Position numbers and translations under genes: made by a program. Shown piece by piece: positions 50,710-61,290 of a stretch of 64,000 bases of DNA. Source of the stretch: Bradysia coprophila (lineage: Eukaryota; Arthropoda; Insecta; Diptera; Sciaridae). The stretch is taken from NCBI RefSeq assembly GCF_014529535.1, contig NC_050735.1, positions 9,993,739 to 10,057,738 of the forward strand, written 5' to 3'. The notes under the pieces were generated by a model, which saw only the letters and a list, made by a program, of their open reading frames with translations, was not told the origin of the DNA and ran no database searches. Position 1 is the first letter of the stretch. Each line of letters begins with the position of its first letter.

Positions 50710-53272
50710 ATGCTTCAAAGCCCGTCGAAATGCCATCAAAATCCACTTTCACAATTTTTCGCCCTGCATTCGTCTCAATCACTCCATCATCAGTCCATGT
50801 CGATTAAAAATGAAATGGAAAACGAGACCAGCCATCGAACACATTTAGAATCATTTAACGGCAACATAGGAAAGTCATTTACGATCGCTGCCATACTTGG
50901 ATTGAAGAAAAATGCTGCAGCCGCCATGGAACATCATCAGCAGCACAACAGTAAAGAATTTGCTGTAATGAATTTGTCGTTGAACAATCACAGTATCATG
51001 AAGAATAGCTTAAATAATCGTAACTACGATGGTGACAGTAATTTATTGAATGCGAATCGAATGCCAATTGGATTGCCACAAAATTTTAGTTCTCATATTC
51101 ATACATCCCATCAGCAGCATAATAATGCAAATGTAATTCACAATTTGCAACAGCAGCTCCATCAACATCATAGCGGACACAGTAGCTTCCATGGTAGAGA
51201 AAAAAGTAAAGGGGGTAGGTACAGTCATATCGTTTTGAAGTAGTTGTTAGAGTAATTGATGCAGTGACCAGTGACAAACTAACAATCGAGATACAGACAT
51301 GAACACCCAAAAGTACCACCGAAGTATAATCAACTTCATATTTGTTTGGTCCACTTTGTGCCAAACATTTAAATATTGTTAATGGAACAAGTGAATCCGT
51401 AACGGCAGTCTTTTAGCTGTTCATTTCTATAGGCCATAGGCCAATCTTTTCTATAAAATACAAACGCCTGCCACTGATTGTGTTTGGTTGATGATCTGCT
51501 ATAGAATCATACGTCTTGAGATATACCAAGAGTTACAATGATACAAACTACATAGACGTTTAACAAATGCTTTTACAAAGACCTTGCTAACTATGAACTG
51601 TCTACACCTTTCAGACCATTCCACTTCGAAGAAAAACTCATTAAAAAGTAAACGCGTTCGAACGATATTCACACCAGAGCAACTGGAGCGGTAAGAGTCA
51701 ATTATTTATGATAATAACTTACAGTTAAAGTCAACCGAATTTGTGTCCAACTTGGCTTCAGCTGTTTTACAATTAAGCGCATAACTATGAAATTTGTATA
51801 AAGACGTGTAAGCAGTGGGTTTGTATGAGTGAATTAAACAACAATTTCGTTAACATTAACTACCACTCGGAACGGGGGAAGTGAATAACAGAAAATAATT
51901 TAACCTGAATTTACATGACATCTGATTGACCTGAGCCTGATTTGATAAATTTTGATCTGATCTGAAATATAGTAATTACGTCAACCACTGTCAGACTAGG
52001 TTCCTCATAAAAAATACCTGACCTGAAACACAAGCCTTTTCACCGCCGTCGAATCGACGGCGTCGATCTATGTTTATCCTTAACATTGGCTGTCCATAGA
52101 AATGCTCAAAATATATTTTCGAGTGGAAAAATTGGTAATTATGGTCGCAGTCAATGTAATTTACCACAGCACTGCTCCTAGCATGAATACTGACTTGACA
52201 AGTGTCAAATTTTGATGTTTTTGTGATAAGAGTAACTGATTAGGATTGTTTGACTCATACAACGTAAATATCATCATCCTCCGAATGTTTTCTATGCTCA
52301 TGCTAGGATCAGTGCTGTGAATTTACACAACATGATGACTTTCTTACTCGAAAGATTTGGACTGGTTGAAAATTTAAAATTTATAATGTTTCAGTCCATA
52401 GCAATTTATTAAAGGAAGGTCAAAACGGAGATTGTTTTTTCAACCATTAACATTGGTAATGATGTCTCGATTTGTTTGTTCAAATCCGCGGCTGGGCAAG
52501 ATGACTTTTCCTTCATTCGCTTTCTATGTAACACTTACTCGTAGATATTCTAATAGTCCGTTGCCAATTCGCATCGTTAAAAATATCGAATGAACAGGTC
52601 ATTGCGAAATTAACTCAATCACCTAACCGAGCCGTGGGCGATAGATCGAATTTAGTCTGATTTGTAGTCAAACAAGAACCACATTAGCCACGGCAGAGTA
52701 AAATAAACCGTACTCTGTGGTGCATTAGCTTTTCATTGACGGTATGTCATATGGCAGTAAATGGGTTCAAGGTTTAATCTGCAAACAGGTAAACTTGTGC
52801 TTCCACTTCATGGAGCTATTTACTGCAGTTGAAATTTCATTGTATATTAGCGCAGCCCAGTTTTAGTCGCAAAGGCTATAATGTGATTTACTAAAACGAT
52901 TTCCTTTCTCAGACTGGAATCGGAATTCGAACGTCAACAGTATATGGTTGGTCCAGAACGACTATATTTAGCGCACACACTTCAATTAACCGAAGCTCAA
53001 GTACTTAAGAACATGCTATAATCATCAATTATTGAATAATAATCTCGAACGCAATCTCTCAGGTAAAAGTCTGGTTCCAAAATCGTAGAATTAAGTGGCG
53101 AAAACACCATCTCGAATTGACACAACAGCGTTTAGCGATAATCCGTCAACGACAAATACCGAACGCACTTCCTATACCAGAACAACAAGATCCTCATCCA
53201 CAAGATGCCGAATTGTCTGTGTGCACGGATTCAATGGACGAGGGGGGTAGTATGCACGATGGCGATGTATAG
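50710..53272 (+). CDS. Not: Not-family homeodomain transcription factor
   Basis: A nuclear DNA-binding regulator related to vertebrate Noto/floating head. Exons 50710-51214, 51615-51690, 52913-53000 and 53063-53272 keep frame and give 292 residues. An eh1-type Groucho-binding motif (KSFTIAAILGL, residues 55-65) predicts repression. A His/Asn/Gln-rich linker is followed by the homeodomain (about residues 180-239): RVRTIFTPEQLERLESEF, then QQYMVGPERLYLAHTLQLTE and VKVWFQNRRIKWRKHHLE, with Gln at position 50. QQYMVG.ER and RRIKWRK are typical of Not proteins. One intron falls between homeodomain positions 44 and 45. The last residues are acidic. The 1.2 kb third intron has no nested gene. AATAAA lies near 53342. 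The symbol is by family, not by a proven ortholog. Confidence 0.92.
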
Positions 53273-53867
53273 AGATGGCAAACTATCCCGCTTTATCGGA
53301 CGGATATATGTGACTGATATTATATCATCTGGGACAACACAATAAAGCGAAAAATATTCATGTTGAAACTATAATGACGTAATAGATGTTGTACCTGTTC
53401 GTACTGATGATAATGTTTGACGTCTGTGAATTGCTAACAATATATATACGAACACGATTGGATTTTTGTGGCCCCACCATAATGACACCTCACAATTCTT
53501 CGTAATCCATCAATATACAGGGAATGATAAAAAAATTTACCTTCTTAGAAATGATTAATTATGTTGAACACGTTTTTATTTTTTAATTTTAAGTATAAAA
53601 ATATAAAAAAAAAATATTTTTTAAATTATTGAATAAAAATTGTAAATAAATCCATCTTACGCCTTGCCAACTTCACGAACCTTAAGTGGCTTCCTGCACT
53701 TGATTTTCTCACTCAAATTTGTCCCTGCTGCGGCACTACTACAATAAAAGTTTCACGGAAGCATTCAAAGTAAGTTTTTGTAAAGGATATGGTTATTCGA
53801 GCGTGATTTAGTTTTTGGGGAGTGTTATAAATAACTCCATTTACCAAAAATGATTTAATAGTACATT

Positions 53868-53992
53868 ACTTATCAATGGGGCAAATGATGGAAATGGTAC
53901 TTCTTCTGTGAAATTTGCCGATCGAGGCGTAACCGAAGTCGGTAAGCACACAAGAAGTACCATTGTCATCATTTACCTCATTGCCAAGTAAG
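53868..53992. repeat. Palindromic element with CAATGGGGCAAATGAT arms
   Basis: ACTTATCAATGGGGCAAATG...GGTACTTCTT against AAGAAGTACC...CATTTACCTCATTGCC. The loop has GCCGATCGAGGCGTAACCGA. Confidence 0.7.
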
Positions 53993-54734
53993 GTATTTTA
54001 TTCAAAAATGCCGATAAAGTTACCTTTACCTCACGTTTTTGAATAAAAAATTTTGTAAAAGGAGAAATTCCATTGATAAACCCGAAAATTCCGCCGCTGG
54101 AAGTGAAGTAAAATGATAATTTTTCACAGTAACAATTCTCGATAGATGCAAACTCAATAGGGCAGAGCCTGTTTTCGTGAAATTAATTCTTGGAAATTGT
54201 CGACATTTTTGAAAATGTTCAAAATCAGAAATTCAATACTAAAAGTAAATTCTTAAAATTCTTGAAATTTTCAAAAATTACCAAAGTTCTTGAAATTGAA
54301 ATTTTCAACAAAAAAAAAAAAAATCTTGTAAATAGGCTGTTAATGGTAGCTGGGACGACCTTCTTATAAAAATTACTAGTTTAGTGATGCGTAATCGCTA
54401 CAGCTACACAGTATACTCATTGTCAAATAAGCAAGACAATTAAATAAGTCTTTCTACGTTTAGCTTTAATTTGTGATTCAAAAAAGTCTATATCTCATCG
54501 GGCCAAGGCCACTTGACACATAGCTCTAAGAAAATTATAACAATTTGCTCACGAACAATCCAGCGAATCATAGTTGAAATTTTAACTTACCACCAAGCCT
54601 GCTAACTCGGGCCCAACTACCACAAATAAGCGAACAACGCAAAGGGTTTGGATACCCCTTGCTCTTACTCAACTTCATATTAAGTAGTTATTTGTGATTC
54701 CTTATTCATGTCCATGTTTAATAAATATTATGCA

Positions 54735-54925
54735 CGTATGACAAAGCGGTCGAGGCTTGCCGAGACGGCTTGTCATACGTGCATATTCTTTTTTATCGCA
54801 TAAGCGAAAACGAGACAACAAGACATGCGAATGACACTTTGACAATTTACAGAAGTATAATGTTTGTTTATATATCCTAGGTGAATAATTTTTTCGGGGA
54901 ATCACACCGCGTATGCGATAAATCC
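54735..54925. mobile_element. TTATCGCATAAGCG hairpin element, uninterrupted copy
   Basis: TATGACAAAGC...GCTTGTCATA hairpin with GGTCGAGGCTTGCCGAGACG in the loop, then TTATCGCATAAGCGAAAACG to CCGCGTATGCGATAAA. It lacks the two inserts found in the 43228-44035 copy. Confidence 0.75.
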
Positions 54926-54959
54926 ATTTTACTTTACTAGTGAGGTAAAGTGGCTATTC

Positions 54960-55190
54960 CCTCACTAGTGAAAACCTTTTTCCTCGCTTGTAAAGTCATA
55001 GTACATTACTATACCAGTGAAGTAATTTTCAGCCCGAGGTACTTTTACTCATCGTGATACGAGATATCAAATTATTTCACATGTAAAGTATGGCGTTTTA
55101 CTTTACGAGCGAGGGAAAGGGTCTTCACTAGTGCATCTGGATACGAGATATCAAATTACTTCACTGGTATAGTAATGTACTATTTTTCAA
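54960..55190. repeat. Palindromic TAGTACATTACTATACCAGT element
   Basis: ATAGTACATTACTATACCAG near 55007 is the complement of CTGGTATAGTAATGTACTAT near 55165. TTTACTTTAC and CTCACTAGTG segments recur inverted. Confidence 0.6.
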
Positions 55191-55221
55191 CGCAGTGGGT
55201 TAAATCATTCGTTAATTCATT

Positions 55222-55535
55222 CTTCTGCAAATAGTAAATTACATTAGATAATGAGAAGTAGTTCATTCATTCGGGAACATTTTGGGATGCTCGAAAGCTC
55301 ACTTGTGTGTTTTTGAGCAACTTCACGGCATAGTAAAATAAACCAGGGGGTTTACTTTGCTCTGCCGTGGCAACTTGCTTTGGAAACACTTGTCAAAGTA
55401 ACTGTCACCAAAGTAAGTTGCTCAAAAATATACAAGTGCACTAGTGAGTTTTATAGTATCACGAAATGTTCTCGAATTAATTAATTACTTTCCAGAATGT
55501 AATGTAATATGCTATTATTTGCTTTCGGAAAGTTT
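55222..55535. repeat. Palindromic element with GTTTTTGAGCAACT arms, copy 2
   Basis: GTGTGTTTTTGAGCAACT against AGTTGCTCAAAAATATAC, with outer arms continuing to the AT-rich ends. An inner CACGGCATAGTAAAATAAAC palindrome is nested at 55324-55371; a relative of it lies near 52695. Confidence 0.6.
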
Positions 55536-55979
55536 AACTTAAAACAATAATAAAAACAACACTTCCTCCTATGCTCTATCATCATATGCGATGAATGATT
55601 TCCTAGGGAACAGGACATGTACAAGAAATGATAACTTAAAGGGCGGACGCAAATAAAATCGGTTTTACTGAATTATTGCTTTGGCGACTAAACTCTCAGC
55701 GCTTGCTATTACTCGCTTTTGGCCTGGAATACACGCTCTTCCCTCGAAGATAACCAAACTTTCCCTTTGGCTTTGTTGAAAAACAAGTAAAGATCGTTCC
55801 GAGATCTTGCTTCCAGAACAAGGTTGTAGTGAGGCGAATTCTATCCTTTTCTTATGACGCAATCTAAGTTTTCAAATCAATTAAAACCCAGAGAAGCAGG
55901 AAATTCTATCAGAAAAATTTTATTCCAAAAATAATGTTTACTTCTACTACATAGTTGAACAGCACATCACACAGCAAAT

Positions 55980-56168
55980 TTACCCTTTATTATCAGTAAC
56001 GGGGATTGCTGGTTCCAAGCCGAAGTTCATTTTCACAACGTCACAAAATAAAGCCACAAACACTAATCCCATCGAAACGTGTGTTAAAGCGTTTGCGATT
56101 GACCGTTGGCGAGCACTCTCGTACAGATCAAGTCTACTGGTTAGAAAAGCTAATACGGCTGCCGTTAC
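55980..56168 (-). CDS. Ninjurin alternative terminal exon 3
   Basis: Follows acceptor ACGTACAG and reads VTAAVLAFLTSRLDLYESAR, then a hydrophobic stretch (VSMGLVFVALFCDVVKMNFG) to TAA. AATAAA lies about 60 nt past the stop. Confidence 0.75.
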   Translation of the reverse strand, partial: VTAAVLAFLTSRLDLYESARQRSIANALTHVSMGLVFVALFCDVVKMNFGLEPAIPVTDNKG

Positions 56169-57717
56169 CTGTACGTTAGAAAGGATGGAACGACAATGAA
56201 ATAATGCTTTTCAAGTGGAAAAATTTGCTTTTTATTATTTGCTGGGTGCAGTTAGAGATAGATTTTTGTTAGATGTTAGATTCCTTCTGTGTGTTCCCGA
56301 CGAAAATTGGATTATTTGACTCAATAGTTCTCCCTTTCTAACAAATGCAGTGGGTGTGATGAATATTCCATACCAAAGCCAGAAATGATTACGTTTACGA
56401 GCGAAATGATGAATATCAGCACTAAAATGATATCGTTCAAAATGATAGCAGCCGTTTGGTCTTTCTTACGGTTGATATTCAAACTTCCAATTACAATGAA
56501 CAAGAGGCCGACGAGCATCTGTTGGATGAAAAGTGAATTTGATTTTCGATTTTTTTGTTGTCATTTATTAACTGAGTCACGCTTTGCGTGATAGAATTAT
56601 AGTAATTGAGCAGACGAACAATGAATTAAAATTAATGAATGGCACGTATGAGTGAGCTGAGTGAGAACTGAATCCGTGAGGACCAAAAGAACGCACGATC
56701 ATGTCTACTTTGGAGATTAACGATTTTTTTTAGAATGATAACCCTCCCTAAAACACAAACAGTTCATTGGAGCAAGAAAATCTTTTAATTCACTACACAT
56801 CTACATTGTACTTAAAAATTGACGAATCAAAAGCGGAAACTAGCAGATTCAAAAACGTAATGATAAACGCTAATCCAGTGCGAATGTAATTTATAATATC
56901 GGCAGAATTATGATACTCGACAAGGTGAAGTCGGCAGTCTCTCATTAGGCTGAACGATAGGCTTAAAAATCCGGAAACAACCTGCCGAAGTCAAAGGTAA
57001 ATATTAAAAAAAACATCGTCGACGTGTGAAGTAAAATCGAAATTTATCGCGAAGCACACAGGAAGAGAATACAGGTAATTTTTCGGTCTAATCAATACGC
57101 TCTCTAGCAATCTAACAACATTTGTTAGACAAACAAAGAAATATTTTGGTATTTTGACAGCGGTAAATCGAAGTTTGTTTGCTAGAGGGAATATTGGTAT
57201 AGTGCACTTTTCGGTGTAAAACTAAGTTAAGTGTTCCAGTTCGTTATAACACAACTGTGGTACACAGCCTCAACTGTTCGAAAACTGTGTTAACTGTTCG
57301 AACTGGAACACTCCATTGATAAATTTACGCACCTGCATTATTATCGACACGCTGATTAACGTCAACATTAACGTGTAAAATTCGTGCTTATGACCCACTT
57401 GTAGAATATATTTCAATTGAGATGCATTTGCGGTCAATAGAGCTATATCGAGCATTCCTTGTGCTATAGTTTTCTTTGTAGCATATCGATTTGCATCCAT
57501 CGTTTTCAACTGAAAATGAAAATCAAATGCACTTTGTCGTTTATTCATAATATTGAACTATCATTTTTGACCCGTTACACCGAGTATGTCGATCGATAAA
57601 TGTATACCACCCACCACACCACAGTGTTTATCAGTTTAGGTAATAAATTACGTTTGCTAAAAACAAACTCACCGGAGCATCACCTCCCAAAGTTGACGGT
57701 AATATTGAAGCCATCAT
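55980..57717 (-). CDS. Ninjurin family membrane protein with three alternative last exons
   Basis: Ninjurins are small plasma-membrane proteins that mediate adhesion and, in animals studied, membrane rupture. Exon 57717-57673 (MMASILPSTLGGDAP) and exon 57509-57333 join in phase 0. The second carries the family core YATKKTIAQGMLDIALLTAN, then ASQLKYIL and the first hydrophobic segment, ending SIIMQ|. Three downstream exons each start at a phase-0 acceptor and have their own stop: 56981-56793 (62 aa), 56518-56321 (65 aa) and 56168-55980 (62 aa). They encode alternative second hydrophobic segments, so one gene could make proteins of 136, 139 and 136 residues. The middle exon (GSLNINRKK...VNVIISGFG) is the canonical one. 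AATAAA lies after the second and third. The paralog (A, B or C) cannot be told. Confidence 0.88.
56321..56518 (-). CDS. Ninjurin alternative terminal exon 2 (canonical)
   Basis: Follows acceptor CATCCAACAG and reads MLVGLLFIVIGSLNINRKKD, then ILNDIILVLIFIISLVNVII and SGFG, the usual ninjurin C-terminal half. AATAAAAAG lies about 90 nt downstream. Confidence 0.85.
   Translation of the reverse strand: MLVGLLFIVIGSLNINRKKDQTAAIILNDIILVLIFIISLVNVIISGFGMEYSSHPLHLLERENY
56793..56981 (-). CDS. Ninjurin alternative terminal exon 1
   Basis: Follows acceptor CTTCGGCAG and reads VVSGFLSLSFSLMRDCRLHL, then about 25 mostly hydrophobic residues (GLAFIITFLNLLVSAF) to TAG. It lines up with the canonical exon in length and hydrophobic layout but shares little sequence. 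No AATAAA is seen just after it. Confidence 0.7.
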   Translation of the reverse strand, partial: VVSGFLSLSFSLMRDCRLHLVEYHNSADIINYIRTGLAFIITFLNLLVSAFDSSIFKYNVDV

Positions 57718-58284
57718 TTAGAATCTCGTTCCAAATTTCGTCCGAAAGCCAGTGGCGAAATAAGGAACTACTTTTGAATCGTTTTAAACAAAGAAAATTT
57801 TCGACAAAGTTCTTGTGAAAATTAGCAAATTAAACAAAAAAAAATCTTTTCACAAATTTAACTAAATTAACCACCGAATGCAAATAACAGAATGACAAAA
57901 ACCGCATTTATTACTTCGTACTGTACGTTATTGCGCAATTGTGCTATTGAAATATCAAATTTATGTTACCAAGGATACATGATGAATACAACAAATATGC
58001 ATATCCTTTCCATACACTGTATAGAACTCAAATAAACTGTTATTAAAGGGTGATAAGGTAAAAAATATTGTCAGTCTAGCGAAGCCAAAATCAAATGACT
58101 CTTGACCAGGGCCTATTTTCGGTGAATTAATTTTATCGAAGTAAAAGTATGTAAGAAATGTTGTTGATTGAAATGGTCCAATCCTTGCTTTATTTAAAGT
58201 TGCGCATTAGATTTAGACTTAGATTTTAAATATTTAAAGAAAATAATAATTTAACGACCAGAATTGATATTTTAACCTTCAAAG

Positions 58285-58450
58285 ACGATATATTAACTCT
58301 ACTACTTCTTTCGTTGAAATTATCGTTTAATGATTGGTATACAAAATCTTTCACTTGATCTGACTTAATATTAGTTTTACTATAAAGGATCACATTAACC
58401 GTAGGTGTTACGCTATTTTTGCTGCCGATAACAGATGATAAAACGATTTT
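58285..58450 (+). repeat. ACTTCATTT/CGATAACAGATGA repeat, copy 8
   Basis: Carries CTCTACTACTTCTTTCGTTG, AATCTTTCACTTGA, CTATAAAGGATCACATTAA and GCCGATAACAGATGATAAAA. Confidence 0.65.
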
Positions 58451-58834
58451 GACGTCCTCAAAAAGGTTTTTGTTGGCTATGTTTCGCCATCAGAAAAAGG
58501 AGATACTAAAAATGCATATCCTTTCCTGTTTTTCTAGTGTCTACCTTACACCTTACACTAAAACCTATAGTGTCGTTTAAGCAGTTTTCTCGGCATGTAT
58601 TCTCGAAACTTTAGGAAGTAATAGAGCAGAAAGAAATATGGCTTGCCCCTGGAAGACTCCTTATCTTAACTTTAACATAAGAAACTTAAGCTTTTTCAAA
58701 AATATGTTGGAAATTTCTTAACAAAGAAAGTTGCTCTTGCAAATTACGACTGTACGTGTTAATATCGCCTGCACTATACTATTGTACAAGTGTAAGGTGT
58801 TCTTGAAATCTGATAGAAATGGTTGTTTATGACA

Positions 58835-58985
58835 TCTAGTGCAAAGCACTTTATAAGGCTTTAGATGTGTAATTATGCTTGAGGTCTCGTGATAGAATAC
58901 AAGTCTCGAGCATAACATAAGACTTTGAGCCGATATTGCAAATTTTGCACACTGTGATGCTGAGTTGCATAACGATTTCTTTAAA
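58835..58985. repeat. AGATGTGTAATTATG repeat, copy 2
   Basis: GTGCAAAGCAC, TTAGATGTGTAATTATG, GACTTTGAG and GATGCTGAGTTGCATAA match 41605-41710 in order. Confidence 0.55.
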
Positions 58986-60017
58986 CATCGATACTTTTGC
59001 ACAACCTCAAAAAATTTCGGGAATTAATAGTTTTTTTAAGAATAATACCAATACAAGTCGCGGGCTGTGTCGACAGATTTTTTTTAGAAATCGTCGGTAA
59101 ATTACTCAAGGATCTGAATCTGACTAGACCTGAACTGAATTGAAAATTTTGTCCTGTACTGAATTTAATGAAGATCAGTAAAAGCTCAGATAAATCAGGG
59201 GGGGATTTCAGGTATATTTAAGATTTTTTTAGGAATACCGAGAATGTCACCTGTCTTGAACTTCTACTGATTTTCAGATTTCAGGTACGGTACACTCAGT
59301 TCAGGTCAGTTCAGATTCAAATATTCTGAGGCAATGGGTTACCGACTTAAAATAATTCCATAAATCAAAAATAATCCGAATAATCCCAATTTATTTTATT
59401 CAGCGTGGAGCATTTAATCTTAAAATTACACAAGAAATTAAGCGAAGTCAAAAAAAAAGTTTTAAAATTAAATTAGGAGAGAAAAAAACATAAAAACGTA
59501 CATCACAGATCCAGGTTAGCTACCCGAATTTAACCTTGATCGTTCAATGGATGAAAGTCTGTCACAGGGCCACCGTACTTATGAATCGTTCAATCTATCA
59601 ATAAATGCAACACTGTTTCTCGTTTATGACCACATGATCAGTCTGTTTAGACTACTCCACAATTTACGTGGAAGCGTGAATTCTTTGGACTCGGCAGAGT
59701 GGATTTCGAAGTGCAATGTGTGAGCCTATGACTGTAAATTTTTAACTAACATCTAACTAGGAGTTGCGGGAAATGGACACAATTGCTTGAGCAGGCACAT
59801 AAAAATTTAATGAAATTCACATTTCCATTGTTAATGAATACATGGCACTAAAACGAGGAAAATTTCAGAAATTGGTGCACTTTTCAAAAAAAAAAACTCA
59901 AAATAAATTTGTACAGTCGGAGAAAAATAGATTTCGGGATTTTAAGAGACATCATCGTTTTTCTGTATTCTCGGTATGCATACCCATGGGTATTGAGAGA
60001 ATTAGAGAAATGATGAT

Positions 60018-60205
60018 ATCTCACAAAGTGTTTCTAGAAGATAGGAATGATGCTTCCTTTTACAAAGTGTTTATTAGATAGTGAGATGCTTCCTTTTATA
60101 AAATGTTTGCAGAAGATTGTAATTCTTCCTTTCACAAAATGTTTGTAGAATATAGTGCACCCTTTTACAGAGTTTTTGTAGAAGAGGGTGATCCCTTTAC
60201 AATAC
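60018..60205. repeat. Minisatellite, about five units of 32-42 bp
   Basis: Units resemble ACAAAGTGTTTxTAGAAGAT followed by a variable spacer and CTTCCTTTT. They diverge from each other and are non-coding. Confidence 0.65.
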
Positions 60206-60378
60206 GAAACGTTAGCGGTTACATTTAATGATTTGCCTGAATGGAAAATTTTCCTCAAAATATGTGGAAAAGAAGATGTCCCTTTCGAAGAAAGAAGTAG
60301 GCGACATCTCGTTCTCAGTTGACCTGTTTTTCTCAGTTTTTACTCAGAAACATTGATTTTTAATCACAGCAATAGTAG

Positions 60379-60482
60379 TACTTGTGCGGAAAATCGTTGT
60401 TTTGAAGAGTGTGGACTTTGTATGCTGAGCCGAAGGTGAACAACCACATGAGTCAAAACAACGATTTTCCGCACAAATATGT
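60379..60482. repeat. Palindromic GTGCGGAAAATCGTTGTTTTG element
   Basis: ACTTGTGCGGAAAATCGTTG against CAACGATTTTCCGCACAAAT, each about 26 bp. The loop carries GAGCCGAAGGTGAAC. Confidence 0.8.
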
Positions 60483-61290
60483 AGTTTATTTTACATATTA
60501 AGTGCGGCGGAAGTTACTTGCCCCCTGCGAAAAATGAATTTTCGCAGCACATATGAGGTAAAATTTTTGTATGTGTTAGAAAGCATTGTAATACGAGCGA
60601 AGCGAGCAACCATTATTCTGGTTTAAACTTAAAATTCAGTGGATTACGAAACACTATCTTCGTATTTTACTCGGTATTTTACATTACAGATGGAACGCTA
60701 AAGTCTGAGCTGAATATGTTTGAGATTGCTTGTGGTATTTCTCCTTAAAACAAAAACACTTTGCAGTTTGGTTAAATTTTTTAAACTTTTTTTTTTGTAT
60801 TTTTAAGTTTCTATTTATATTTACCACATTAAATTTGTATAAATAAGAAGCATTTTCCGATATATAAATATAGTTTAAGTTTTCAATGGTCTTTTTTCGT
60901 TCTCATCAGATTAAATCATCCAGTTAATACAAAATTAAATTTAAATTCACTGCGGTCAAATTGGTTTGACAAAAATGTACTTGATAACACATCGAAAATG
61001 AACGTCCGAAATGCTTTCTTTTTCCCGATTCATTTGAGCGCGACACAGCATTTTATTTAGCCTTAGACCATAAGAAGTCGTTAAAAAAAGTACGTAGCAT
61101 GTATGACGACAACAGACATTACCCAAAAGAGTAATGGGCGTAATGAAATCAAAACAGTTTTAATTCACGAAAACACTATCGTACTTGTGGAACATTTTGT
61201 GCCGAGGCTGGGGGGAGAGTGAGGAAACGAATATAAGAAAAAGAAATGAAAATGCATCTGGAGTTTCTTCTCATTTAAAATATGCGTAAA

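Larger units (their letters stand above)
53273..55979. other. Repeat-rich interval between Not and the ninjurin gene
   Basis: Holds palindromic elements at 53868-53992, 54735-54925, 54960-55190 and 55222-55535. No coding gene recognised. Confidence 0.6.
57718..61290. other. Interval between ninjurin and Arp1: repeats only
   Basis: Contains a dispersed repeat copy (58285-58450), the AGATGTGTAATTATG repeat copy 2 (58835-58985), a minisatellite (60018-60205), a palindrome (60379-60482) and GCGAAGC at 60597. No gene recognised. AATAAA (minus) near 61057 may be the Arp1 polyadenylation signal. Confidence 0.6.

Noticed and set aside
53460-53520. Plus-frame reading containing DTSQFFVIHQ, reminiscent of cyclophilins
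   Set aside because: Only about 20 codons, with no flanking family motifs or splice sites.
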